From assembly GCF_000715075.1 (NCBI RefSeq), contig NC_134103.1:52754730-52818729 (forward strand): a stretch of DNA of 64,000 nucleotides, written 5' to 3'. Source of the stretch: Nicotiana tabacum. Taxonomy: Eukaryota; Streptophyta; Magnoliopsida; Solanales; Solanaceae. Both the position numbers and the translations under genes were made by a program. A model generated the notes under the pieces. The model was not told where the DNA came from and did no database searches. It saw only the letters and a list, made by a program, of their open reading frames with translations. Numbering within the stretch: the first letter of the stretch is position 1; the number at the start of each line of letters is the position of its first letter. Shown here piece after piece: positions 24,353-38,179 of the stretch.

Positions 24353-27338
24353 TATAATGACCCGACCAGTTATTTTGAGCATTCACATTTCGCTCGGTGG
24401 TTTGAGGGCATGAGTAGCTCCGTATGGTGTATTATGACTTGTGTGTATCGTCGGTTTTAGATTTCGGGTGATTAGGAATCAGTTTGGATGAATGAATTTC
24501 ATATTTGAAGCTTTAAGTTGGAAGAGTTAACCAAATTTGACTTTTGTGTATTTGACCTCGTAACGGAGTTTTGATGGTTCAATTAGGCCCGGATGGCGAT
24601 TTTGGACTTGGGCATATGCCTGAATTTGCATTTGGGTGTTTCTAGGAGGTTTCGACACTATTTGGTGACTGGGAGTTGACTTCGATGTTATCGGGTTCAG
24701 ATTGTTGTTCCGAGAGTTGGAATAGGCTCGATATGTCATTTGGAACTTGTATGCAAAATTTGTATTCATTCATGATTGTTTAGGCTTGAACCAGACGCTT
24801 GGTTCGAAATTTGATGTTTATGAACTTAAGAGAATGATCTTGATTGAAGATTCGTGGTTTTGATGTTATTATGTGTGATTTTAGGTCTCGAGTAGCTCCG
24901 TAATATGCTTTGGGACTTGTTGGTATATGTTCGGAAGGGGTCCCGAGGGGCTCGGGTGAGTTTCGGGGTGGTTTCGAACCATTTCTAGACCATTTTTAGT
25001 TGCTGGTTTTTGGCCACAGGGATGTGCATCGCGATCGCGGACTTTGGGTCGCATTCGCAAAGAGAAAATTTGCTGTTTAGGCACTGTGAATCGCGATCGC
25101 GGATGTCTTTCCGCGATCGCATAGAAGAAAATTCTGCTGTCACTAACCCAGATTTGGAAGCTTATGTCTTGCAATCTATAAGCAATTTGGAGATGATCCA
25201 AAAATAAAAGTTGTAGCTCTTTGTGTCTAATCTTCAGAAAGTCAAACCGTTTGTCATTTAGAGTTTTGTACAAAACGTTATGGCTGATAACTAAAGGTTG
25301 TTTGAGAAGAGTTTGGGAAGGGTAATGAAAATTTGTTCATCGCAATCGCAGAGAAATGGCCGCGATCGCGAAGGGTAAAATGCGTGCTGGAAAATTTTTG
25401 AATCGCGATCGCGAGGTTTGTGACCACGATCGCAAATGGTACCTCTGGATCAGTGTTTAAAGTACTCTATTTCGAAGGTCTTGGTCATTTTATCATATTT
25501 TTAGCTATGGAGCTCATAATTGAATGGCGGATTTTGTGAGTTTTATCGGCTTCCGAGGTGCGGGACCGAGTTGACATTTTTGTTGACTTTGACTAAATGA
25601 GTAAATATTTGACCTTCATCATTTGGGATTGTTTTCTTAGGCATTATTTGATATTTTTGAGTTGCTTTTGGCTAGTTTCGAGCCGTTAGGAGGTTGATAC
25701 AGGCGGGATGGGCATTTTTCGAGTGTTGTTTGGCTTCCTCGGTATTTGTCTTGGCTTGTTTGAGGTAAGTATCTTATTTTAACTTGGTTGAGGCACTAGT
25801 TACCTGAATTATTTGTGATAGCTACGTGCTGTGGGTGCGCGCGTGCGTGGGGTTTGAACCCATGTGCTGACACCGGGGTTATTTATCCATGCTCAAGTTG
25901 TGTTTAGGCTATGTTAAGCCTTGAATTGATTGTTAAGATTTAAGGTATGATACTTCGCATATTTGTAACATTGTTGTGAATTGTTAGAGCCATGTTTGAG
26001 GCTATATAGAGGTTTAATCCCTGAATCAACTTGATAAATGCTATTTTGTGATGAAATTGCCGATTTGAGCTAGGATAACATACTTTGCACATGCCTACAC
26101 CTTAGCATGTAATTTATACCAGTCTAGGAGCATGAGATATGTTATTCATTCATCACATAAATGTATTCTTGTTTATTTGTTCCTGTTTGATATGATTGGA
26201 CTGGATACCTGTGACCACGCCGGGCAAATTGTGTTGTTATGCCCGTGACTACGCCGGGCGGATTGTGTTGTTATGACTTTGACCATGCCAGGCGAATTGT
26301 GTTGTTATGCAGATTATGTTGTTATGCATGTTACCACGCCGGGTGAATTATGAGTATCGGCACGTGAGTTTCCCATGTAGCACATGAGTTGTCCGTGCGA
26401 TTGATACTGAGCGTGTGACCACACCAGGTGATTTATGATATTGAGTCTGTGGCCATGCCAAGCGGTTTGTGATATTGAGCCTGTGACCACGCCGGGCTGG
26501 TAGCACGTTGAATTGGTTGTGCTTGCGTATGGATACAGATCCATCCCCCTAGGGTCACCCTCTCACGTTTGTCTCTTAATGGTGTACACGCAGATTGTGA
26601 GAAACCGACAGGCTTCTGGTTGATGTGAGCTCTGGGAGAGCTTGTTATTGTTATTGGATCGGGTTGCGTGCCGCAACAAATTATTATTTGGGTATTGCAT
26701 TTCATCATTACTTGTAATTTCCTTGACTGCTTACCTGATTTACACCTATATCTTCTTTATATGCTGGAATATTGACTGAGTAGAACACTTTAGAACAAAG
26801 AATTTTGACCATGAAAGCGGTTATACCTGAGATTTTCCTGATTTGAACATATATCTGTTCTATACTTGTTAAAATTATGAACTATATAGGCGTTGGTGAG
26901 TATTATTTATAATTCTTGCTTCTTGTACCTCGCCGAGTTTAGTTAGGATACTTATGGAGTACATGTGGTCGGATTGTACTCATACTATACTTCTGCACCT
27001 TGCGTGCAGATCTTGGTGTTGATGCTGTTGTGTATGGTGAGGGCTGGCATTGAAGATGTACATACGTTTTAGTTATGGCTATCACTTGTCCTGGGTGGCT
27101 TTAGATTCGAATTCAGTTCATGTACATTTTAAACATATGTTGTATTTATTTCATTTCAGTTTTGTAAATTTAAGTCTTAGCGGCTCATGACTTGTACTAT
27201 TAATTCTTGGGGAGTTGTATAAAAATTCAGTTATTTCATTTTGACTCTTATCGTTTTCACTATATTGTGTTTTATTGTTATTTGGCTTACCTATCAGGTA
27301 GGGTTAGGTGCCATCACGACGGATTGAATTTTGTGACA
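24353..27338 (+). repeat. LTR 2 of LARD-like element
   Basis: Follows the PPT and begins tataatgacccgacc (a mutated TGTAATGACC) and ends attttgtgaca. Contains cgatcgcg blocks at 25025-25440 and a copy of the 40-bp repeats. Confidence 0.82.
26200..26510. repeat. ~40-bp tandem repeats in LTR 2
   Basis: Degenerate units of the gtgaccacgccgggc type, positional equivalent of the 18890-19205 array. Confidence 0.82.
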
Positions 27339-28144
27339 TTCATAATGAGCCCAAAATTATCGTACTTCATACAAATGATTGAGAATAGTGAATCTTTGTC
27401 TCAAAAGTGCAGATTTTTCCTAAAAACATGTGTCGATGTAGATTATAGTTCGAGATATTTTAATAGTTGCTATACTTATCTACTTGTAAAAGAAATAGTG
27501 ATATATCTCGTATTTCCAATTTTCTAGCAATATCTTGTCCTACTCATATGGTATTATGAAATAATATGTTTTCCTAGATGATCAGGTGGATACATGATAA
27601 AACATTAGGGAAATTTTACTTTGAATTTCACATGCCAATAAATATTTGTGTGAGACTTTTCATTTGCTGGACATTTGGACTAGTGGATCCTATCTCTACT
27701 ATACTATTTTTCTCTCTCTTTATTTTCAGCTTTCTCCACACCCCAACAATCCTTTCTGATTTTTTTTTCTTTTTTCTTTTTCTCCAAACACCAGACAATC
27801 CTCCTTCATCTTCCACATGTTTGCTACCTTTTGGTTCTTTCTCCACTCGTTTATAGGAGTGATGAAATCACAAGGCTTCCCATCCAAATTAAATTAACCT
27901 CTGCTAAAATTGTTTAATCAAATTATTTTACAATAAAATGGATATCCTTAAGTTTCATCATTATTTGTAGAAGAAGAATGAGAAGAAAAAAGCATGGAGA
28001 TTTCGTTTAAGAATACCAAAAAGAGCCCAGTTCTAACTCTTAATAGATTTCATACCTACAGATTTATTCATTCGCTTGGGCTACTTCATCGTGGGTTTTT
28101 CTAGTGATGAAAATGGACCCTAGAAAAAATAAACTTAATTTACA
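27339..28144. other. unassigned spacer with an inverted partner at 43740-43930
   Basis: AT-rich, with no gene. About 27590-27870 is similar, in reverse complement, to 43740-43930: acatttggactagtggatcc here versus gacccactaatccaaatgtc there, then a pyrimidine/purine-rich run. The rest shows nothing I recognise. It could be low-copy genomic DNA. Confidence 0.5.
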
Positions 28145-30077
28145 TGTTTTAACGATCCAGCAGGTTATTTTGAGTATTTTAGCTCCCTTTCCCCTATTTG
28201 ATACTTTACATATGTGTATTTGTACTTACGCGACTTGCCGAGGTGGGTGGTTTGGTTTCGTGGAGGTTTTGGAGTGAATTGGGACACTTAGTACCAATGT
28301 TGGAATCTTAGGTTGTAAGAGTTGATCGGAGTTGACTTTTGTATATACGACTCAGGAATGATGTTTTGATAATTTCAATAGTTTCGTATGGTGATTTTGG
28401 ACTTAGATTTATCTCCGAATTTGGATTTGGAGGTCTGTAGGTTGGTTTGGTGCTTTTTGGCGAAAATTAGAAATTTGTAGTTTTAGAAGGTTGATAGGTT
28501 TGACCGAGAGTTGACTTTGTTAATATCGGTTTCGGATTTTAGTTATGGAATTTGGGACAGGTCCATTGTGTCATTTGGGACTTGCATGCAAAATTTGAGG
28601 TCATTCCGAGTTGATTTCATATGGTTCAACATGTGTTTTGGAAGTTGAAAGTTCATTAGTTCACTAGGCTTGAATTGAGTTGTGATTCATAGTTTTGATA
28701 TTATTTTGTGTGATTTGAAGCCTCGACCAGGTCAGTGTTATGTTTTGAGATTGGTTGGTGTGATTGGACGGAGTCCCGAGGGCCTCGGGTGTGTTTCGGG
28801 GTGGTTTCAGACCCTTTTTCCTTGTTTTGCATCAGCTTTCTTATGCTATTCTGTTGTTCATCGTGATCGCCGAACGAGGTTCGCGATCGTGGAAAGTAAT
28901 TGGTGGCAGGTGAGTTTTTCTCTACACATTTATGATGGGGAGGTCGCGTTCGCAGAGCTTGAGGAGTTGTGTTCTTCACATTCGCATACTAGGAATCGCA
29001 TTCGCGTAAAAGGGAAGGATGGTCGGGCGATTAAGGTTTTAGCCTTTGCGATCACATGGGATGGTCCACATTCGTGTTCGCCTGCAGCTAGTGAGTCGTG
29101 ATCGCGTGCCTATGGCCGGTTTGCGTAGGGTCCTTTGTGGAACTGAAAATTTATTCTTCGCGATCGCGATGTGGGCAGAGACTTAAATATTTCATTTCGA
29201 GGGTTTTAATCATTTTATCATATTTTGAGTTATAGAGCTCGAATTTGGGCGTTCTTGGAGGAGATTTTCATGATTTGGATTGGGGTAAGTATTTTTGACT
29301 CAGATTTGTTCATTATCCATGATTCCATTCTTGTTCTTAGAATTTAATTGATGAATCTAAGTGAAAAAATTGAGTATTTTAGTAAAAACCTTTCTAAATG
29401 TAATTTGAGGATTTGACCCCCGATTCAAAGTCAGAATTGGATGAAATTGGTATGGTTGGATTTGTATTTGAACGAATGTTCGGTATTTGTGAGTTTTGAC
29501 GCGTTCCGGGATGCGAGTACGGGTTGACTTTTTGATTTCGATAAAGATTAAAACTTTATTTTTTGGGGTTGTTTCCTATGGCATTATTGAGGATATTAGG
29601 TTGTTTGTGAATTCGAGCCGTTCGGAGGTCGATTTACAAGGGCTTTTTGGGGTATTGATTCACTTGTTTTGATGTAAGTAACATATCTAAACTTGAATTT
29701 GAGGATAATTATCCTTGTGAATTATGATATTTGATATGTGTTGGGTGTGACGCACGTGCTAGGTGACGGGCATGTGTGCGTGTACCAGGGTATTCATGAT
29801 CCGGTTGGATTTTAGAATACTATGAGACTTGTTTGCTATCATGCCTCGTTATATCCGTATTTTCTCTACTTGAATGATTATTTGAGCTATGATTCATGTT
29901 GGAAATCATGTCTAGTCTATGTGCTTAATTATTTAAGGCATGATAGGTCTATTCTTGTTGTTTTGAGCTGTTTGCCTTAATTGTAAACAAACTCTCAGTC
30001 ATGATGCTATATCCGTGTATAATATCTCTGTCTCAGTGCATTCTTATTTTGATTTCTCACATGTTGTTAATGCCTCA
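28145..30077 (+). repeat. gypsy LTR, left part (split by 30078-42528)
   Basis: Starts tgttttaacgatccagcagg, a decayed TGTAACGACCCGGCCGG, and carries gatcgcg blocks at 28860-29170. Continues at 42534-43608 after the inserted element and its duplicated cctca. No matching second LTR or internal domain is visible, so it may be a solo LTR. Confidence 0.75.
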
Positions 30078-33000
30078 TATGTCCACCCAAAACCCACTAT
30101 AGGTCATGATGGTGCCCAACATCGCCGTTAGGAAAGCCAATAGTGAACTATCAACTTAATTATTTATTTTATTATTTTTTAAAATTATGGATTTAATTAG
30201 ATAAAGGAAATTAGGCATAAAAAAACCCTAGAGATATGAAGCATAAATATATTAAAAAAAAAACATAAAAGGAAAAGGTGACAATCCTAGATAAATACCA
30301 TAAACATCCACTAGAAATTTTTAAAACCCGATATCACAAGTGCATGAGCATCTACTAGAAAGTACAGTACTAATACAACATCTTTCTAGAATGTAAAATA
30401 GACATGGCAAAATAAATGAACATAATGGAGAATCCGTGTACTGCGGATCGTAACATGGAATGCAACTCACTGTAAAGTTCCCTCAACAGCTACGCCCATG
30501 CGCCCAAATGATCATCAAATGTATCCGCACATTTGGTGCAGGAGTGTAGCATGAGTAAGTAAATCAACGCATACCCAGGAAGTATCTAGCCTTACCCCGG
30601 AGAAGTAGTGACAAGGGGTCGACATCGATACTTACTAGTGGTCTAATAAATCAGGTATAATGAAAGTAAACAGATATGAGGCACAACAGGTAAAATAACA
30701 AAACATATATAAATGCATAACACGATCCTCAACAGAAGAATAAACACGAGGTCCTCAATAATCAAATACTACCTCGAATGGAATACATAATGGTCAACAC
30801 CAGATAAAATATCACATCACAAGTAAGAAAAACTCATGGGTACACTAACTTCTTATTAAAAATTATGCACGATTCTGCCGAGGCGAGCGGCCCTATCTCA
30901 TAAGAGAATGTTAAAATATCCTGCCGAGGTGAACGACCCGATCCCATCAGAGTGTATTAAAATAATCCTGCCGAGGTGAACGACCCGATCCTATAAGAGT
31001 GTATAACCATAATCTTGCCGAGGTGAACGACTCGATCCCATATGAGTGTGATATATGATACTGTCGAGGCGAACGACCCGATCCCATAAGAGTATTGCTG
31101 AGGCATTCAGCCCGATCCCATTAGAATATAAAACTTTAACGTGTCCTTGGCCCCACTCATGAATATATGTGTGAGTTATGAATTCAAGAAAACTTTTCGA
31201 TGATTATGCATAACACGGGAGAAATTTGTAAGGGAAGTACAATTTTCCACGGCTAATCAAGTAGCTCGTCAAGTATCTAAAATAGCATGTCAGATACTCT
31301 ACGCGAGTTTAGTCTCAGGTTAAATGGAAATTAAAGCAGTTAAACAAGTAAGGATAACTCAGTTATTGCAATTAAAGCACGGGGTGAGTCTAAGTCTACC
31401 CGGACCTAATCAAGAATTCTAGCATACGCACGGACACTCGTCACCTCGTACGTTCGTACGTCTCACAACATGTAGCACATAACAAATATAACACTTACTA
31501 GGCAAATTCTCCCTCATAAAGTTAGATAGGAGACTTACCTCGCTCCGAATTCCGGTAATCAGCTCCTGCGCCTCTCTAACACCTCAACTAATGCCAAATG
31601 TTCTGAAACTAGTCAAACAACGTACAAACCAATAGAAATATACTCCAATACTCATAATTTAATAATTTATAACAATTCCTAACTCCGCTCGAAAAGTTAA
31701 CCCCCGGAGCCCACGTGCCCGAATTCTGAAAATTTTTGAAGATAACATTACCCATAACACCACAAACTCAAATATATAATTTATTCCCAATTCCATGTCC
31801 AATTTCATGGTTAAAAATCCAAAAATACAAATTCTAAGTTTTTCTTCAAAAAATTTTACAATGTCTTCAAAATTTCATGTTTAAATCCATATATAATCCT
31901 TGTATATAACTTACAACACGTAGAAATAACCTACCTTATGGCGAAAATGGTCTTCAAGAATCACTGCAAATCTCCCTACATGTGCTCCACGAACATAAAC
32001 GTTAAGAAATAAAGCCAAAATCCCAAAATTGGATGTTTAATACACCTGCCAGGCCTCCTTCTTCGTGATCACTATCATTAGCCACATGATTGCGATTAAC
32101 AAATGTTCCAGCATCATTTTCTTTATCGTGATCACGACCGAAATCCAGCGATCGGATGTACAAGTTGTGTTTTCTTCTTCATAGACACCCTTCGATTTAA
32201 TGGCCATAACGTTTTGTATAAAATTACAAATGATAAACAATTTGATTTTATGAAAACTAGATTCAATGAACTACAACTTTCATTTTTAGATTATCCCCAA
32301 ATTCGTTATAGATTACAAGATATAAGCTCCTAAATTCATATCACTAACTACAGAAATTCCTTCTACACGATCACTGCCTTTCCTTTCGCGATCGCGATTT
32401 ACAAGGCCTGGAATGCACTTTTCTCTTCACGATCGTGGCCCGGACCTCCGCGATATCGTTTCACACCCCTAACACCAGTTATCAGTAGTTTAAAAGGCCT
32501 AAAAGTGGTCCGAAACCACCCCAAATCTCACCCGAGGTCCGAGGAACCCCGTCCAATCATTATAACAAGTTTATATGCCCTATGCAAACTTGTTCAAAGG
32601 CTCGAAACTCCACGAAGAACATCAAAACCATGAATCGACGATCAAAACCTTTTCTTAACTTTCAAATATTTAAACTTCGTCGAACGCGTCCGAATCACGC
32701 TTAAACATTCCGGAATGATGCCAAATTTTACGTACAAGTCACAAATCACAATACGAACCTATTCCAAGGCTCGGAATCCCAAACAGACGTTGATAACATA
32801 AAAGTCCACTTTGAATCAAACTTAGGAAATTCTAAAACATTCAAAATGCCAACGTTCCACATTCAGTGCCGAAACGCTCCCAGACCATCCAATACTTAAC
32901 CCGAACATACGCCCAAGTCCAAAGTCGTAATACGAATCTATTGAAGCCTTCACATCCCAATTCTGGGGTCATTTACTCAAAAGTCAAACCTTGATCAACT

Positions 33001-33170
33001 CTTCCAGCTTAAAGCTTCCGAATTGAGAATTTTTCTTCCAAATCAACTCCGAATACCTCAAAAATCGAACCCAACTACACATGCAAATCATAATACATAA
33101 AGTGAAGTACTCGAGGCCTCAAACCATCGACGACGTGCTACAGCTCAAAACGACTGGTCGGGTCATTACA
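30078..33170 (-). repeat. 3' LTR of the 30078-42528 element
   Basis: Plus strand runs from tatgtccaccc (mutated TGTCATGACCC) to ggtcgggtcattaca. It contains ~60-bp repeats of the form cctgccgaggtgaacgaccc at 30870-31110 and cgatcgc blocks at 32380-32460. Confidence 0.85.
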
Positions 33171-33184
33171 TTCTCCCCTTCATC
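33171..33184 (-). other. polypurine tract of the 30078-42528 element
   Basis: Minus strand gaaggggagaa immediately before TGTAATGACCCG at the LTR start. Confidence 0.75.
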
Positions 33185-35865
33185 CTCGAACGTGCCAAAA
33201 ACCGTTTCAAAGTTGCCAAAAATCACTGCCTAACTGCTTGTGCACCTACCCGTGCCACCACAATCCATATAAGCACATTAGCTTAACACAGACTGAAGAT
33301 CCTTCCTGCTACCTTAGCCCACAAGCCTTAAACCCAAAAACTAACATCTGGAATTCTCTGCAAGGTCCGATTTTAGCATATGTACGTTGTATCAATCACA
33401 ACAAGCTATACCAAAACATGATCATACACCCATGCCGTAATCACACAATGTGTCGCATAATTCATTTGTCCGTAGTAACATCCTCCAACCACAATAGCTA
33501 CAAATTTACGAACCCGATGCCTGCAATATTCCTCACGACCCACAAAAATCATGTTTCGAGCCTCAAAATACTGCAACGATGAAACAGATGTGCATAATCT
33601 CATAACCACATGTCGAAACAATAAATCATGGAGTTCCTTCACTCAATAGGAACCATTGCCGCTTTCTAAACTGATTAGTGACATTCTCCCACCAACACAC
33701 ATTATACCAATCCGATTGCATTGATTTCTAGTCCAACAACCTCATCTCCCCAAGTACAAGCTGCTTAGTCGACAAGCCACATAAAAAACCATCTAGAATC
33801 TCATACGATGCCATCAATGCGCCAATAAGCCACAACTCGAATATGACCAATTAAGGAAAAATGAACTCGGGTAAAGAACTATCCAACCCACGCAACATTC
33901 ACAACAACCAGACAAACGCTATGAACCTATCTCAAAGGTGAGAATCAAAACACACAAAATAAATATAAGGAACCGTACTCAACATCTCACTGCTGCGGCG
34001 TGCAACTCGATCCAAACATCATACCCGTGGTGGCATGCCACCTAATCCACACAAAATCAATCTGTATGGGAATACCCTTCGAGCCAAACATGCTCATACT
34101 CACTAGACACATAACCACAGACATGCCGAGTGCAAAAACATAACCCTAGGGAGACACATAACACCATGTGCTACCAAGGCCAAAGCACGACTAAGGTGCA
34201 ATAAGCATCCAACATCTTGAGAGCCGTCTCACTCAAATAACACCACAAGCTGCACAGGATCACATCACACGTGTGAATAATCAAACCGTCTCACCACCCA
34301 CATGGCATAATAGAGTAATAGATGAAATAGATAATGACAGGAATAACATCCAATGCTCGAAGACTCAAACATAAGCAATGCTATATCGAATAAGCACATC
34401 TGATCTGGTGTAGAATATAAATTCACATTAGGTCTACCAAGGACCTAACGCCGATTCCAATCATCCCGTAATGGGCCAATAACCTTCCAAAGATCCAGAA
34501 TGACTCTATTCATGACATATACGATCAACCGTCAAATCAGGAACAAACTTCCATAGTTTGCAACCAAAGGGAAAGAGCATTCCTTAGACATAAACCCTCA
34601 AATCAGCGATCGAACCAGAATCTTCATACCTGAATTAAATCTATACCACTTAAATGGCTGACACATCACACTTACATGATCATCCCATGGGACATACTCC
34701 CACAACCTTCCACGCCAGGTAGAAAAATCTACACGTCCATGGCTACTAGCCATACTATCTTTGTAATGCAAATCAAGAATACGCAATTCAATACACAATG
34801 CCTCTTCCACAGGACACCATTCTCAGGCGACATCAAAATAGCACCATCATACTCTAAACATCTGAAATCTTTTCCCACTCCTTCGAGCTTGTGATATCTT
34901 GGTAAAAATTGGATTGCAACCAAATTTCCATAACCATAGAGGACACAAACATCAAGTCGTGGCCTAAACCGCTATAATTCTTTCGAGACCTAGTTATACA
35001 TAACCAAACCATCACAATTGAATCCCTTTGAATCAACCAAATTACAGAGACTCCCAAGCCTGCAGTAAATCCATAAAACACCTGTATAGACTTATCGCAT
35101 TGATGTAATCGATCACTTCCTTTACCATGCCAACCCAAACCGCTACTAAACTAACTCAACTCCTCAGTTTTCTCTTGACTTACCTCTAACACTAATACCT
35201 CCTCTTTCCAGCACACAATGGACCTCAATCAACACTCATCTCGAGTGAACCCAAGCCGCAAAACCATATTGCCTTAATACCCATAAGCCACTTTATGCTC
35301 TCCTCATGCAATCAATGGTATCTCCAACTGATATACTCATTCTGAAAATATCTTCTGCGAATTCAAAGCTGTTTCTTCTACCTCTCTAACACTGTTCTAC
35401 AGACCCGGTGATAACATAGAAATACTCTCGGTACCTTTCACAATGTACTACAAAACCCAATCCTCAGCCACACATAACGAACCCCAAAATCCTTAAGCAC
35501 CACACCTTAAATCTCGAATCTACTAGAACCATTATTGAAAGTCACCCACTCTCAGCTAGTCCCAATTATATAAAACTAGACAACTAGTGCTCCGTTAGCA
35601 CATGAACACTCCAAAGAAGCAACATAACGAATCTCTTTCCTTGCATATCACCTTCACGAAGAAATATCAAATCTGGGTCATTTCATATTTTGAATACCTC
35701 AATAAGGTGAAACGTAGCATACATCCATCAAATTCCTTGCTCGAATTACCCCTGATGTTATCTTCCTTGGTCATAACAAATCCTCTGACGTACCGATGAC
35801 CAGAGACTATAACATAGATGGTAGGCTCCCCCACTTAGCTTTAAGCCAAAATCATATAAATCCAG

Positions 35866-38179
35866 TGTTACATTCTGTGCATCCCAAGGTGACGTATAAT
35901 GAATATGAGACTTGTTAATCATGATTTAATTTATTTTAAAGTAATAATATTACTATACATTATGTTTGGATATATAATATAAAGTTTGGAAAAAATCAGA
36001 TTTAAGTTGCGAAAACAACGACTAAGGATTTGCCTTGTAATGAAAGTTTTTGAGCAATACATGATATGCGGTCTTTTTGGGACATATTATATACCAAATT
36101 TAAGGTCTTAGAATTTATTTTCTAATATTCTTAACCGTTCATTTATACGACATCCAGATAAATAGATATAAGTGTTTGAAGAAGGGCCAATGCTAAGGTG
36201 CCAAGCTAGCACCTCTTTGACTTTTCAAAAGTGGATATATATATGCCTTAAGTCTTATTTTTCTTCATTTTTCTAGAGACCACAAACAAAGAAGACCTAT
36301 AAACCTATCCTTAATATTTCTACAAGAGTTTCAAAAAGGATTAATATCTCGAGTACGAAATCAAGAGGCGATAACATTAGAACGATCCCTACGACATAAG
36401 CATTATTATACCGCCTCTTTTTTTTTGTATTTTGAATTTTGGAAGGTACTTCATGGTTAAGAAAATACCTACTTGCTTTATTTAAGCTTTTTAAATCTCA
36501 AGGAAGGTCGATAAACTCATTTCCTAATAGTTAGAACTCACGGGACGGTGATTGGAAGCTTTGAGTTCGATTTATTTCACTTGTAGTGGACTGTTTTGTA
36601 GTCCACTCATGTTGGCCTATTGTGCTGTTGATTTATAGAGTTTGGAAGGATAAAGGGTATGGAGAAACGCCACATGTGGTAGGGTAGTAGGCTGGTCGCT
36701 CGTCGTTGCAATTTCAGTCTAATTGATAACTTGTTGATTGGGTATGTTATGGTATATTTGGGGTTTTTGTTGTATTAAAGGTCCCAAATTGTAGTTAGGT
36801 TGTTTTTTGAGTTGCTGATTGTATGGTGTTGTTGTCTCACCTATAGTAGGCTTGACGAAGCAGTAAAATCAGGAAAAATGCTGCCCGTTTTATTACAGAT
36901 TCTGTTACTTTCATTATATAAATGAGAGAGTCATTCGTAGCTTGACAATAGCTTCATTGTCGTTGTTGTAGATTAAGGTGCAGTGAGCTGAGTTTAGCAT
37001 TGTTATTGGACAGATTTCTATAAGGTATGTTAAGGCTATCCCTTCTTTCCTTTTGGTATGATCCTTATGATACAACGAAACGAACAAACACGCAACTTTC
37101 ACAAATAACTCTATTCTTAGAAGTACTAGGGTTGCCTATGTTATTGATTCCCCATATGTCCTATTATTATATCGTCTGTTCACGGGTCACCGAAAATACA
37201 TAAGTGATAAAGTTTATTTCGTGATATTAATCGAAGGCATATTGATCTTATGACATCCCGAGAGATCTTATTGACTTACTTCTTATGCATTGCATTCATT
37301 TATACATGTACATTGACCCATGACCAGATGGCATTATATACACGTATATTATATGTATATGGGGCATGGGGAAAGGTAACGTCATTATATACATACCACC
37401 ATCTGATCAGTTTGTATACATTGAAGATTTCGCCCACTGAGGCCGAGATGATATGGCGGGATGCCTTCACAGGCTTGATGATGTTATGTACTCATATACC
37501 TATGCATGATATGACATTTATATGCATATGCATGACATTATAAATGTTTTATGATTCACAGAGCTATTCAGACTTACAGGTTGAGTCATTTACTCCATGT
37601 TTCTTTCATGTCTTTTTTATACTAATTTTTATGCTTAATATACTCGGTACATTATTCTGACTGACTCCCCTATTGCCTAGGGGCCTGCGTTTCATGCCCG
37701 CAGGTGCATGTAGACAGGCTGATGGTCCCCGTTCTTAGGATCCTTGCTCAGCGAGCGTTGGTATGCTCCATTTGATCTGAAGCTACTAGTGGGTTTTGGT
37801 ACGATATTTTTGTATACAAATATGGGTATGAAGGGGCCTAGTACCGTCATTTATATAGTTGTACACTCTTTTAGAGGTATGTAGAAAGTCATGTATAGTT
37901 GGATAGTATGTAGCCTTGTCGTCTTCTATTTTGATATATAGTTGTCCATAGCAGCCTTGTCGGCTCACCCTACCGTATTATATATATATTGGGCATATTT
38001 TTGGGCATGTTTCCTCATGTATGTTATTTACATGATTCGGCATGTGATTAAGTAGTTTATTGACAAATGTTTTGCATGACCTACACCTATTTCATGTTTA
38101 TATCATAGACGTATTCTTAGGGGTGTTCGACAGGTAGGACTCGGGCACTCGTCATGGCCCATCGGTTTGGATCGTGGCA
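35866..38179 (+). repeat. solo LTR inserted in the LARD-like internal region
   Basis: Begins tgttacattctgtgcatccc and ends ggtttggatcgtggca (decayed ..gtgaca). Flanks tccag (35861-35865) and tcctg (38180-38184) give a 5-bp TSD with one mismatch. The sequence between has no PBS, PPT or coding region. Confidence 0.75.

Larger units (their letters stand above)
17137..27338 (+). mobile_element. LARD-like non-coding gypsy derivative, plus strand
   Basis: Two ~2.7-3.0 kb LTRs (17137-20093, 24353-27338) surround 4.26 kb without any recognisable gag or pol domain. A tRNA-iMet-type PBS follows LTR 1 (20096-20108, ttggtatagagc) and a PPT (agtgggggagaat) precedes LTR 2. It is a relative of the element at 30078-42528: both start their internal part with ttggtat-agagc followed by related sequence. 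LTR 1 lacks about 310 bp at its start, so no TSD can be tested. Confidence 0.78.

Noticed and set aside
27628..27846. Lys-rich 72-codon minus-strand frame
   Set aside because: Low-complexity translation of a pyrimidine-rich tract.
28682..29101. 139-codon frame in the LTR as a gene
   Set aside because: Lies in the GATCGC-rich part of an LTR; homologous stretches in the other LTRs do not keep it open.
33238..33582. 114-codon frame in the LARD interior as a gene
   Set aside because: No domain, and the related LARD-like element has no equivalent frame.
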